This document shows, one piece after another, positions 1-7,892 of a stretch of 40,284 bases of DNA. A program made the position numbers and the translations under genes. Positions within the stretch are counted from its first letter, which is position 1; every line of letters begins with the position of its first letter. A model generated the notes under the pieces. That model was not told the DNA's origin and made no database searches. It saw only the letters and a program-made list of their open reading frames with translations. The DNA comes from Streptomyces roseus (lineage in GTDB: Bacteria > Actinomycetota > Actinomycetes > Streptomycetales > Streptomycetaceae): NCBI RefSeq assembly GCF_001044425.1, contig NZ_LFML01000149.1, forward strand, positions 169,204 through 209,487. Reading direction: 5' to 3'.

Positions 1-252
1 GAACTCCGCACGGTCGGGGAAGCCGTCGCGCAGGCCCACCTGCGCCACCTCAACCCCTTCCCGAAGAACCTGGGCGAGGTCCTCGGGCGCTACGAGCGCG
101 TGCTCGTCCCGGAGATGAACATGGGACAGCTCGCCCGGCTCCTGCGCGCCGACTTCCTCGTCGACGTCATCTCCTTCACCCAGATCAACGGCATGCCGTT
201 CAAGGCCGGACAGCTGGCCGACGCCATTCAGGAGGCGAACCGTGGCCAGTGA
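1..252 (+). CDS. korA: 2-oxoglutarate:ferredoxin oxidoreductase alpha subunit, C-terminal part
   Basis: Only the last 83 codons are present; the gene begins left of the window. The reading frame is open from base 1 and stops at TGA 250-252. The fragment contains the typical KorA tail: a NPFPKNLGEVL segment, then a LVPEMNMGQL segment, then a VISFTQINGMPFKAGQL segment near the end. In the family this subunit pairs with KorB to decarboxylate 2-oxoglutarate to succinyl-CoA, reducing ferredoxin. The stop overlaps the start of korB by 11 bases, so the two subunits are translationally coupled and made in equal amounts. The family call is firm because of the tail motifs and the partner; the rest of the protein cannot be judged. 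Confidence 0.93.
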   Translation, partial: ELRTVGEAVAQAHLRHLNPFPKNLGEVLGRYERVLVPEMNMGQLARLLRADFLVDVISFTQINGMPFKAGQLADAIQEANRGQ

Positions 253-1294
253 GCTCCTCAACCTCGTGCCGAAGGCCGAGGCCAAGCAGTCGATGAAGGA
301 CTTCCGCTCCGACCAGGAGATCCGCTGGTGCCCGGGCTGCGGGGACTACTCCGTGCTCGCGGCCGTGCAGGGCTTCATGCCGGAGCTCGGGCTGGCGAAG
401 GAGAACATCGTCTTCATCTCGGGGATCGGCTGCTCCTCGCGTTTCCCGTACTACATGAACACGTACGGGATGCACTCGATCCACGGCCGTGCCCCGGCCA
501 TCGCCACGGGCCTGGCCACCTCCCGCCGCGACCTGTCGGTGTGGGTGGTCACCGGCGACGGCGACGCGCTCTCCATCGGCGGGAACCACCTGATCCACGC
601 ACTGCGCCGCAACGTCAACCTGAAGATCCTGCTGTTCAACAACCGGATCTACGGGCTGACCAAGGGCCAGTACTCGCCGACCAGCGAGGTCGGCAAGATC
701 ACCAAATCCACCCCCATGGGCTCGCTCGACGCGCCCTTCAACCCCGTCTCACTGGCGCTCGGCGCCGAGGCCACCTTCGTCGCCCGGACCGTCGACTCCG
801 ACCGCAAGCACCTCACCGAGGTCCTGCGCGCCGCCGCCGACCACCAGGGCACTGCCCTGGTGGAGATCTACCAGAACTGCAGCATCTTCAACGACGGCGC
901 CTTCGAGGTGCTGAAGGACAAGCAGACCGCCCAGGAGGCGGTGATCCGGCTGGAGCACGGGCAGCCGATCCGGTTCGGCGCCGACGGCCACAAGGGCGTC
1001 GTACGGAACCCGGCCACCGGCGACCTGGACGTGGTGGACGTGACGCCGGAGAACGAATCGGCGATCCTCGTCCACGACGCCCACGCCAAGTCCCCGACCA
1101 CCGCCTTCGCGCTCTCCCGCCTGGCCGACGCGGACACCCTCCACCGCACGCCCATGGGAGTCTTCCGCGACGTCGAACGCCCCGTCTACGACACCCTGAT
1201 GGCGGAGCAGCTCCAGGCGGCCGTCGACAGCAAGGGCGAGGGCGACCTGGCGGGCGTCATGGCCGGCAACGACACGTGGACGGTCGTGGCCTGA
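242..1294 (+). CDS. korB: 2-oxoglutarate:ferredoxin oxidoreductase beta subunit
   Basis: Beta subunit (350 aa) of a 2-oxoacid:ferredoxin oxidoreductase that carries thiamine diphosphate and helps bind the iron-sulfur cluster. Visible signatures are CPGCGDY at residues 30-36 (Cys30, Cys33), GIGCSSRFPYYMNTYG around residue 60, the TPP/Mg-binding GDGDALSIGGNH around residues 105-116, and NNRIYGLTKGQYSPTS. Length fits the family. GTG at 242 is chosen because it lies inside the end of korA (11-base overlap), the usual arrangement for this pair. The enzyme works in the cytoplasm as an oxygen-sensitive alternative or supplement to 2-oxoglutarate dehydrogenase in the TCA cycle. A strong hairpin follows the stop. 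Confidence 0.96.
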   Translation: MASELLNLVPKAEAKQSMKDFRSDQEIRWCPGCGDYSVLAAVQGFMPELGLAKENIVFISGIGCSSRFPYYMNTYGMHSIHGRAPAIATGLATSRRDLSVWVVTGDGDALSIGGNHLIHALRRNVNLKILLFNNRIYGLTKGQYSPTSEVGKITKSTPMGSLDAPFNPVSLALGAEATFVARTVDSDRKHLTEVLRAAADHQGTALVEIYQNCSIFNDGAFEVLKDKQTAQEAVIRLEHGQPIRFGADGHKGVVRNPATGDLDVVDVTPENESAILVHDAHAKSPTTAFALSRLADADTLHRTPMGVFRDVERPVYDTLMAEQLQAAVDSKGEGDLAGVMAGNDTWTVVA

Positions 1295-1347
1295 GCGGCG
1301 GAGCCGGCCCCCGGGCGGCCCACCGACACAAGAGCGTGGCTCGGCTC

Positions 1348-1384
1348 GTACCGGCCCCCGACCGGAACGGTCGGGGGCCGGTAC
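1348..1384. terminator. Bidirectional hairpin terminator between korB and the LAL regulator
   Basis: Perfect 16-bp inverted repeat (arms 1348-1363 and 1369-1384) with a 5-base GGAAC loop, placed between two convergent genes. There is no U-tract on either side, as is common in high-GC actinomycetes. The arm length and position make it a good shared terminator for korB and the minus-strand regulator. Confidence 0.8.
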
Positions 1385-1388
1385 CGGG

Positions 1389-4283
1389 TCAGACCGCCGT
1401 CCGGCTGACGGGCGTCAGGTCCATCGGCAGATCGCCGCGCGAGCTGATCCGGAGCTTGCGGTAGACGCGGGTGAGGTGCTGTTCGACGGTGCTCACCGTC
1501 AGGAAGAGCTTCGCGGAGATCTCCCGGTTGGTGAGCCCCTGGGCCGCCAGCGTCGCCACCCGCTGTTCCGAACCGCTCAGCTTGGCCCCGCCGTCCGCCG
1601 TGTGACCGCCCGGCTGCGTCCGGTCGCGTACGGGCGGGGTCAGGGGCGCGTCCGGGAGGATCTCCCGGCACAGGGCGACGGCCTCGCTGTCCTTCGCGAG
1701 GTTCCAGGCGTTGCGGATCATCGTGTTGCCCTTGGGGGAGCCCTCGTACTGGAGGGCGCGGCCGAGATCGGCCATCGCACGGGCTGTCTCGACGCGGTCG
1801 CCCGAGCGGTGCAGTTCCTCGACGGCCTGGCCCAGCAGGGCGCTCCTGCGCCGGGGTTCGCCGGTGAGGGCGCGCAGGCGCAGGGAGAGCCCGCGTACCC
1901 AGGGCCGCCGCGCGTCGGGGTGGGCGAGTTGGTCGAGTACGAGCTGCTCGGCCTGCCCGGCCTCGCCGAGGAGCAGGAGGGCCCCGGCGGCGTCGGTGCG
2001 CCAGGGGAGGTGGGCGGGGCGGTCGATGCCCCAGTCCGCCAGGAGGCGTCCGGCCTCCAGGAAGTCGGCGAGCGCGGCGTGCGGCTGGTTGACGGCGAGG
2101 CGGTGCAGGCCGCGGGCGCGCAGGTACGCCGGCCCGTGCAGGCCGGCCGGCAGCCGCGGCGGCAGCTGGCGGTCGGCGAGCCGGGAGGCCTCGGTGAACC
2201 GGCCCATGGCGCTGCACGCCCGGATCAGAACGGACGTCGGCGCGCAGTGGAACGCGCTGCCGGCCCGGTCGGGGAGGGCCTGGAGGGCGGCGGTGGCGTG
2301 GGCGTGGGCCCCGGCGAGGTCGCCGAGCCGCTGCAGGGCCTCGGCGTGGAGCGTGCCGAAGAGGGAGACCCAGCCGGGCGCGTCGGCTGCCCCCGCCTCG
2401 GCCAGCAGCTTTCGGCTCCACCGGACGGCGCGGTCGGGCTGGTCGGAGGCGGTCAGCGACCGCACGGCCTGCGCGAGCGGTGCGGCGGTGGCCTCGGCCA
2501 GCCGGCTTCCCTGCAAGAGCCGTTCGCTGACGGCCCAGGGCGTATCGAGCTCGGTGTCGAACGCCGCGGCCGGGCCTCCGGCTCCGCCGGGGGCGAGCTC
2601 CGCGGCCTCCCCGATCCGCCCCTGCGCGTACAGCAGCCCGGCGAGCAGCCGGGTGTGCTCGGTGTTCTGGGCGGCGGAGCGGTGTGCTTCGAGCAGGGCG
2701 GTGAGCCGGCGTTCGGCCGCCGCCGGGTCGAAGCGGGACGCGACCTGGGCCAGGCGTAGCCGGATCCCGTGGCGGGTCTCGGCGTCGGCGGCCGCCCGGA
2801 GGGCGAGTTCTAGGAGCCGCGTGGCGACGCGGGCGTCCCCCCGGGCCGCCAGTTCCTCGGCGGCTTCGAGCAGCACCTCGACGTCGGCGGGGTCGGAGGC
2901 GGGGTCGGGATCCGGATCGGGATCGGGATCGGCCTGGGGATCGGCGCCGAAGCCGGCGTCGAGGCCGGCGCCGAGGCCGGCTTCGGGATCGGCGGAGGCG
3001 GTCGACAGGTGCTCGGCGACGGTGGTGGCGGGTGCGCCGTCCTCCCGCAGCAGCCGGGCGGCCCGGCGGTGCAGGTCGGCGCGGACGCCGGGGGCGGTGT
3101 CCTCCAGTACGGCGGCCCGCGCGGCGGCATGCCGGAACCGGACGCCCTCCGGCCGCCCGGCGGCGGCTTCCACGAGGCCCGCGGCCTCCAGGGCGGCCAG
3201 GGCCCGCCGGGCGCCCGTCGCGGATCCGCCGAGGAGGCGTACGACCCGGTCGGGGGTGGCCTGTTCCCCGAGTACGGCCGCGGTGCGGGCGGCGGCGAGC
3301 GCGGTGGGCCCGGTGCGGTGCAGGCAGGTCGCGACGGCCTGGGCGTACGGGCCGCCCGCCTCGGGCGCGGGAGGCTGCCCGGCCCCGGTCCCGGCCACGG
3401 TCTCCTCGACGAGGGCGCGCAGCAGCAGGGGGTTGCCCCCGCTGATCCGGTGCAGATCGCCGGCGGACGGGAACCCGCCGACGGGCGCGAGCACGTCTGT
3501 CGGGGTGGCCCCGCCGCTGGAGGCGAGCCCCTCGTGCGCTAAGGACGCTCCGGTCCGCGCGGGCTCCCCGGCCGGTACGTCGGTGCCGGGAGGCCGCGGG
3601 CCATCGGCCGGGCGCAGGGCGGCGAGGGCCGCGGCCACCTCGGTGGGGGTGAGGCGGTCGAGGCGGAGTCGGGTGAAGTGCGGTTGGCGCATCAGCTCGG
3701 TGGTGAAGACCGGATCGAGGTCCTCGGCGTGCGGGGTGCCGGTCAGCACGGTCAGGACGGCGGCCGTACGGGCGTGCCGGGCCAGGTACCGGAGGTACTG
3801 GAGGGAGGCTCCGTCGGCGTGCTGGACGTCGTCGACGACGAGCACGACGGGCCGCTCGGCGCTCAGCTCCCGCAGCCGTGCGCAGAAGGCCTGCATGGCC
3901 TCCACCCGCGCCGGCGGCGAGCCCGCCCCGTCGGCCTCCGGCCCGGGCGCGGCCCCGTTGGTGAGCCCCGGCCGCGGCGCCGACACGGGCATCGGCCCCG
4001 GCGTCGGCGCGGGCAGGGCGAAGCCCGCCTCGCCGTGGGCCAGTTGCCGCAGCACACCCAGGGCGACGTGGCGCTCCTCGGGGGAGGCGACCGCGGTCAG
4101 GACCAACGCACCGGCCGCGCGGGCCCGTTCGGCGGCCGCGTCCACCAGCGCGCTCTTGCCGCAGCCCGTGGCGCCTTCGGCCAGAACGATCCGCGCGCCC
4201 CCCTCGGCGCACTCCGCGAGCGCCGTGTCCAGCGCCCCGAGCGCCGCGTCCCTGCCGACCAGCGTCATCCGTGCCCCCGTCAT
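1389..4283 (-). CDS. Large ATP-binding LuxR-family (LAL) transcriptional regulator with a TTA codon
   Basis: A 964-aa regulator with an N-terminal AAA-type ATPase and a C-terminal LuxR DNA-binding domain. The Walker A motif EGATGCGKSA lies about residues 32-41, and a VVLVVDDVQHADGASL Walker B/sensor segment around residue 150. The last 60 residues form the LuxR helix-turn-helix (SGSEQRVATLAAQGLTNREI ... STVEQHLTRVYRKL). The long middle part is alpha-helical and repeat-rich, as in MalT-like regulators, with an Asp-Pro repeat expansion (about 2899-2942). ATG 4283 is preferred: the frame stays open to a TTG at 4355, but that codon falls in the T-tract of a terminator-like hairpin. Codon 248 is TTA (bases 3540-3542), which implies dependence on the bldA tRNA. 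LAL proteins often activate secondary-metabolite genes; the target here is unknown. Confidence 0.9.
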   Translation of the reverse strand: MTGARMTLVGRDAALGALDTALAECAEGGARIVLAEGATGCGKSALVDAAAERARAAGALVLTAVASPEERHVALGVLRQLAHGEAGFALPAPTPGPMPVSAPRPGLTNGAAPGPEADGAGSPPARVEAMQAFCARLRELSAERPVVLVVDDVQHADGASLQYLRYLARHARTAAVLTVLTGTPHAEDLDPVFTTELMRQPHFTRLRLDRLTPTEVAAALAALRPADGPRPPGTDVPAGEPARTGASLAHEGLASSGGATPTDVLAPVGGFPSAGDLHRISGGNPLLLRALVEETVAGTGAGQPPAPEAGGPYAQAVATCLHRTGPTALAAARTAAVLGEQATPDRVVRLLGGSATGARRALAALEAAGLVEAAAGRPEGVRFRHAAARAAVLEDTAPGVRADLHRRAARLLREDGAPATTVAEHLSTASADPEAGLGAGLDAGFGADPQADPDPDPDPDPASDPADVEVLLEAAEELAARGDARVATRLLELALRAAADAETRHGIRLRLAQVASRFDPAAAERRLTALLEAHRSAAQNTEHTRLLAGLLYAQGRIGEAAELAPGGAGGPAAAFDTELDTPWAVSERLLQGSRLAEATAAPLAQAVRSLTASDQPDRAVRWSRKLLAEAGAADAPGWVSLFGTLHAEALQRLGDLAGAHAHATAALQALPDRAGSAFHCAPTSVLIRACSAMGRFTEASRLADRQLPPRLPAGLHGPAYLRARGLHRLAVNQPHAALADFLEAGRLLADWGIDRPAHLPWRTDAAGALLLLGEAGQAEQLVLDQLAHPDARRPWVRGLSLRLRALTGEPRRRSALLGQAVEELHRSGDRVETARAMADLGRALQYEGSPKGNTMIRNAWNLAKDSEAVALCREILPDAPLTPPVRDRTQPGGHTADGGAKLSGSEQRVATLAAQGLTNREISAKLFLTVSTVEQHLTRVYRKLRISSRGDLPMDLTPVSRTAV

Positions 4284-4668
4284 CGAAACCCCACCCCTCA
4301 CCCCGGCCAGGGTCGAAGCCGCGCCTACAGGGGTGGTCGAGCGGGGACGGAGCAAAAAGACCCCGGGCCGCCCGGGGTGGCCACCGGCCCCCTATGCCTG
4401 CCTCCCGGCTCGGAACGCGCGACGGCACCCCGTACGGCGCCGGCGTAGGGGCCGGTCATGCGTGCGGGCCGACCCCTGCCCCGCCGGGGCGGCGGCCGAG
4501 GGGTTCCCGGTGGCGGGGGCCGGCCCCGGCGACCCGGTACCGATCGTTCCGCTGGGCAGCCTGTGGTGCTCCTCGAGCGGACTTCGAGGATTCCTCGACC
4601 CGCGGCGCCGAGCGTGACAGCGCCACGCCACCGCCGCCGCCAGCGGAAACACCTGCCACGAGAGGGCG
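4284..4668. other. Divergent intergenic region between the LAL regulator and the PPTase
   Basis: 385 bases without a convincing gene. It should hold both divergent promoters. I see a terminator-like hairpin in the leader of the minus-strand regulator (listed separately) and several GC-rich short inverted repeats. No clear -10/-35 pair stands out. Confidence 0.5.
4352..4378 (-). promoter_or_regulatory. Terminator-like hairpin plus T-tract in the regulator's 5' leader (possible attenuator)
   Basis: Read on the minus strand, arms ACCCCGGGC and GCCCGGGGT (9 bp each, 4360-4378, one central base) are followed directly by CTTTTTGC (4352-4359). This is the only hairpin I noticed in the window with a genuine U-tract. 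It ends about 70 bases upstream of the regulator's ATG at 4283 and no minus-strand gene lies upstream, so it sits in that gene's own leader. An attenuator or leader terminator is my inference. Confidence 0.5.
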
Positions 4669-5631
4669 ATGCCGATGCCGACGCCGATGGAAGAACCCCG
4701 GTGCGACGCCGCGCAGCACGGGCGCATCACGGCGCCCGTCCACGTCACCGGCCCCGCCGGGCCCTGGGAAGCCGTACGGGAGGGCATGGCCCGGCGCGGC
4801 AACGCCTCCGTCCACACCACCTGGGGCGAGTGGCTGACCGCCGCCCTCGCGGAGCCCGCCCTGAGGCCGCTGCTCGGCCGGGACTGGCAGCGCTACCGCC
4901 ACACCACCGATCCGGCCATCCGCTTCCGCTTCGTCGCCTCCCGGCTCGCGGTCCGGTACACGGCCGCCGCCGCCCTCGGGACCGACCCCGCCAAGCTGGA
5001 CCTCTCGTACAAGCCCGGCGGGCGCCCGTACCTGCGCGGCCTGGACCAGATCGACCTGAGCCTCACCCACACCGACGAACTGATCGCGGTCGGCATCAGC
5101 CGCAACGGCCGCATCGGCATCGACACCGAACCCGCCGACCGCAGGCTGGCGTTCTCCCTGCTCCAGAACCAGGTGTGCACCGAGGCCGAGCGCGCCGAGC
5201 TCGCGGCCCTCCCCGAGGCGGAGCAGTCCGCCGGCATGCTGCGCCTGTGGACGCTGAAGGAGGCGTACACGAAGGCCCTCGGCCAGGGCCTGCGGATGGG
5301 TTTCTCCGAGTTCGGCTTCGCCACGGGCGGCGCAGGCGCCACGCCCGCCACGCCCGCCACGCCCGCCACGCCCGCCACGGGCGGCAGTCGCAGCGGCAGT
5401 GGCACCGCCAGGAGCACCGGCCACGCCGCCGACACCGGGCTGCTCGCCCCCGACGGCACCCCCGCCGCCCACGGCGAATGGGCCTTCGGCACCTACCCCG
5501 TCCTCGGCCGGTACCTCGTCAGCATCGCCTGCCACGACGCCGGGCTCGACCCGTCCCGCGACACCGCCGTGTCCACCATGCTCGACGAGGGTTTCGTCGC
5601 GATGGTCTCCGGCCTGCTGGACCCCGTGTGA
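4669..5631 (+). CDS. 4'-phosphopantetheinyl transferase superfamily protein (Sfp type)
   Basis: Transfers the phosphopantetheine arm of CoA to a serine on acyl- or peptidyl-carrier proteins. The two family signatures are present: GIDTE with Asp152 and Glu154 (Mg ligands), and WTLKEAYTKALGQGL with Trp194, Lys197 and Glu198. An upstream segment YKPGGRPYL ... DLSLTHTDELIAVGI matches the CoA-binding core. At 320 aa it is longer than usual (about 220-250) because of an N-terminal extension and a low-complexity insert after the KEA motif (residues about 222-250, four TPA repeats). GAGAGG at about 4660 is spaced better for the second ATG (4675) than the first (4669). No PKS or NRPS lies in the window, so it may serve clusters elsewhere. 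Confidence 0.88.
   Translation: MPMPTPMEEPRCDAAQHGRITAPVHVTGPAGPWEAVREGMARRGNASVHTTWGEWLTAALAEPALRPLLGRDWQRYRHTTDPAIRFRFVASRLAVRYTAAAALGTDPAKLDLSYKPGGRPYLRGLDQIDLSLTHTDELIAVGISRNGRIGIDTEPADRRLAFSLLQNQVCTEAERAELAALPEAEQSAGMLRLWTLKEAYTKALGQGLRMGFSEFGFATGGAGATPATPATPATPATGGSRSGSGTARSTGHAADTGLLAPDGTPAAHGEWAFGTYPVLGRYLVSIACHDAGLDPSRDTAVSTMLDEGFVAMVSGLLDPV
5341..5376 (+). repeat. Four perfect 9-bp repeats inside the PPTase gene
   Basis: ACGCCCGCC is repeated four times without change and encodes Thr-Pro-Ala units in a linker between the catalytic core and the C-terminal part of the PPTase. It keeps the frame, so expansion or contraction would be tolerated. Confidence 0.9.
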
Positions 5632-5649
5632 CCGGCAACGCCGCACGCC

Positions 5650-5681
5650 CCGGCCCGGAGCTCGACCCGCTCCCGGGCCGG
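5650..5681. terminator. Hairpin after the PPTase gene
   Basis: 9-bp arms CCGGCCCGG (5650-5658) and CCGGGCCGG (5673-5681) with a 14-base loop, about 20 bases after the PPTase stop and before accB. No T-tract. It suggests accB has its own promoter in 5682-5760. Confidence 0.5.
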
Positions 5682-5766
5682 AATCAAGCCAAGCTGTAGC
5701 GCCCACGGTGAAGCTGGGCGACGCGACACCGGCCGGACCCGGTGCCTCTGTGTCGAAAGGGCCCGT

Positions 5767-7413
5767 ATGAGCATCGTCGAGGAAAGACCACTGGAGACCG
5801 TACTCGCGCCGGACTCCCGACCCGCGGCTCCGGTCTCCCCGCGCCGCGAGGAGACCCGCTTCGCCTCCCTGCGCGAGCGCACCGCGGAACTGCACGCGGT
5901 ACGGGCGCTGGCCGAGGCCGGCCCGAGCGAGCGCGCCACCGCCGCCCAGCACGCGAAGGGCAAGCTGACCGCCCGCGAGCGCATCGAACTGCTCTTTGAC
6001 GAGGGAACGTTCAACGAAGTCGAGCAGCTCCGCAAGCACCGTGCCACCGGCTTCGGCCTGGAGGACAAGAAGCCGCACACGGACGGCGTCGTCACCGGCT
6101 GGGGCAAGGTCCACGGCCGCACCGTCTTCGCGTACGCCCACGACTTCCGCATCTTCGGCGGCGCGCTGGGCGAGGCGCACGCGGAGAAGATCCACAAGCT
6201 GATGGACCTGGCCGAGGCGGCCGGCGCCCCGATCGTCGGCCTGTGCGACGGCGCGGGCGCCCGTATCCAGGAGGGCGTCACCGCGCTCGCCGGCTACGGC
6301 GGCATCTTCCAGCGCAACGTCCGCAACTCCGGCGTGATCCCGCAGATCTCCGTGATCCTGGGCCCCTGCGCCGGCGGCGCCGCGTACTCGCCCGCCCTCA
6401 CGGACTTCGTGTTCATGGTGCGCGGCACCTCGCAGATGTTCATCACCGGCCCGGACGTGGTCCAGGCCGTGACCGGCGAGGCCGTCACGATGGAACACCT
6501 CGGCGGGGCCGACAGCCACGCCGGAGCCTCGGGTGTGGCGGCGTTCGCGTACGACGACGAGCAGAGCTGCCTGGAGGACGTACGCCACCTCCTGTCGCTG
6601 CTCCCCTCCAACAACCGCGAACTCTCCCCCGCCGGCGACCTGGAGGACCCGGTCGACCGGCGGTGCGAGAGCCTGCTGGACCTGGTCCCGGCCAAGCCCA
6701 CCCAGGGCTACGACATCCGCGACCTCATCGAGGAGGTCGCCGACCACGGGGACTACTTCGAGGTCCACGCCCAGTGGGCGCAGAACGTCGTCTGCGCGCT
6801 GACCCGCCTCGGCGGCCACGTCGTCGGCATCGTCGCCAACCAGCCGGCGCACCTGGCGGGCGTCCTGGACATCCAGGCCTCCGAGAAGGCGGCCCGCTTC
6901 GTCCAGTTCTGCGACTCGTTCAGCATCCCGCTGGTCACACTGATCGACGTGCCCGGCTTCCTGCCGGGCGTCGACCAGGAGCACAACGGGATCATCCGGC
7001 ATGGCGCGAAGCTGCTGTACGCGTACTGCAACGCGACCGTCCCGCGGATCTCGCTGATCCTGCGCAAGGCGTACGGCGGCGCGTACATCGTCATGGACTC
7101 CCGCTCCATCGGCGCGGACGTGGCGCTGGCCTGGCCGTCGAACGAGATCGCGGTGATGGGCGCGGAGGGCGCGGCGAACGTCATCTTCCGGCGCGAGATC
7201 AACGCCTCGGACGATCCCGACGCCACGCGCGCGCAGAAGATCAAGGAGTACCAGACCGAGCTGATGCATCCGTACTACGCGGCCGAACGCGGCCTCGTGG
7301 ACGACGTCATCGACCCGGCCGAGACGCGCGCGCGGCTCATCTCCACCCTCGACATGCTGCGTACGAAGCACACGCAGCAGCCGAGCCGCAAGCACGGGAA
7401 CGTGCCCCTGTGA
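5767..7413 (+). CDS. accB: Acyl-CoA carboxylase beta subunit (carboxyltransferase), AccB type
   Basis: A 548-aa carboxyltransferase that moves CO2 from biotin to acetyl-CoA or propionyl-CoA, giving malonyl- or methylmalonyl-CoA for fatty acid and polyketide synthesis. Both crotonase-like halves are present. The N-terminal half has GKLTARERIELLFDEGTF and LCDGAGARIQEG, with the oxyanion stretch GPCAGGAAYSPAL. The C-terminal half has LIDVPGFLPGVDQEHNGI and AYGGAYIVMDS. Residue 441 in GGAYIVM is Ile. In the well-studied S. coelicolor pair this position is Ile in AccB (accepts acetyl-CoA) and Asp in PccB (propionyl-CoA only), so an AccB-like substrate range is inferred. GAAAGGG at 5755-5761 supports the ATG. 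It overlaps the epsilon subunit gene by 4 bases. The biotinylated alpha subunit is not in the window. Confidence 0.95.
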   Translation: MSIVEERPLETVLAPDSRPAAPVSPRREETRFASLRERTAELHAVRALAEAGPSERATAAQHAKGKLTARERIELLFDEGTFNEVEQLRKHRATGFGLEDKKPHTDGVVTGWGKVHGRTVFAYAHDFRIFGGALGEAHAEKIHKLMDLAEAAGAPIVGLCDGAGARIQEGVTALAGYGGIFQRNVRNSGVIPQISVILGPCAGGAAYSPALTDFVFMVRGTSQMFITGPDVVQAVTGEAVTMEHLGGADSHAGASGVAAFAYDDEQSCLEDVRHLLSLLPSNNRELSPAGDLEDPVDRRCESLLDLVPAKPTQGYDIRDLIEEVADHGDYFEVHAQWAQNVVCALTRLGGHVVGIVANQPAHLAGVLDIQASEKAARFVQFCDSFSIPLVTLIDVPGFLPGVDQEHNGIIRHGAKLLYAYCNATVPRISLILRKAYGGAYIVMDSRSIGADVALAWPSNEIAVMGAEGAANVIFRREINASDDPDATRAQKIKEYQTELMHPYYAAERGLVDDVIDPAETRARLISTLDMLRTKHTQQPSRKHGNVPL

Positions 7414-7718
7414 CCGCCCCCACGCCCGAGCCGACCCCGGGCCCCACCCCGGACGCGACCGCGGGCCCCACGCCGGGCGCGACCCCGGGCCCCACCCCGG
7501 ACGCAGCCGGCGACATGTCGGCCCTCACCCTCGCGGCCTCCCTCCGCATCACCAAGGGCAACCCGACCGCGGAGGAGGTCGCGGCCCTGGCCGTGCTCCT
7601 CACCGCCCGTCTCCGGCTCCAGAGCGAGGCGCAGTCCTCACAGACGGAGGCGCGGGTGCACAAGCTGCCCCTGCGCCCCCGACCGTCCTTCATCGCGCCG
7701 GGCGCCTGGGCCTCGTAG
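7410..7718 (+). CDS. accE: Acyl-CoA carboxylase epsilon subunit
   Basis: A 102-aa small subunit found in actinobacterial acyl-CoA carboxylases, where it binds the beta subunit and stimulates activity. The family core is LRITKGNPTAEEVAALAVLL, and the protein ends in a basic, Trp-containing tail (PRPSFIAPGAWAS). The N-terminal 35 residues are a Pro/Thr/Gly repeat (PTPGPTPDAT type) coded by near-identical 12-18 bp units. It begins with GTG at 7410, sharing GTGA with the accB stop, so it is translationally coupled. The weak overall conservation is normal for this family; context and the core motif carry the call. Confidence 0.9.
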   Translation: MTAPTPEPTPGPTPDATAGPTPGATPGPTPDAAGDMSALTLAASLRITKGNPTAEEVAALAVLLTARLRLQSEAQSSQTEARVHKLPLRPRPSFIAPGAWAS

Positions 7719-7764
7719 GCCCTCACCCACCGCCCGCCCCCCACACGAAGGACGATCCCGCACG

Positions 7765-7879
7765 CCGCCCGGCCACCCCCCCAGGCCGGGCGGTCAGCGG
7801 CATGCCCGGGCCGCCCCCTCCCGGCCCGGGCGGCCGTCGGCACGCCCGGGGCCCCGCCCTCCCCCCGGCCCCGGGCGTG
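7765..7879. terminator. Three tandem GC hairpins between convergent genes
   Basis: Three perfect inverted repeats in a row: arms 7765-7774/7784-7793 (10 bp, 9-base loop), 7804-7813/7822-7831 (10 bp, 8-base loop) and 7841-7853/7867-7879 (13 bp, 13-base loop). They separate accE from the minus-strand TetR remnant. The arms share the core GCCCGG, so the hairpins may be copies of one another. No T-tracts. Confidence 0.75.
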
Positions 7880-7892
7880 CTGCACACCCCGA

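Noticed and set aside
1186..4428. A 1080-codon open frame antisense to korB and out of phase with the LAL regulator
   Set aside because: It is Arg/Pro-rich shadow sequence caused by GC-biased codons; the regulator frame has all the domain motifs.
4456..7395. A 979-codon minus-strand frame opposite the PPTase and accB
   Set aside because: Antisense shadow of accB; it has repetitive valine/aspartate/glycine composition and no motifs.
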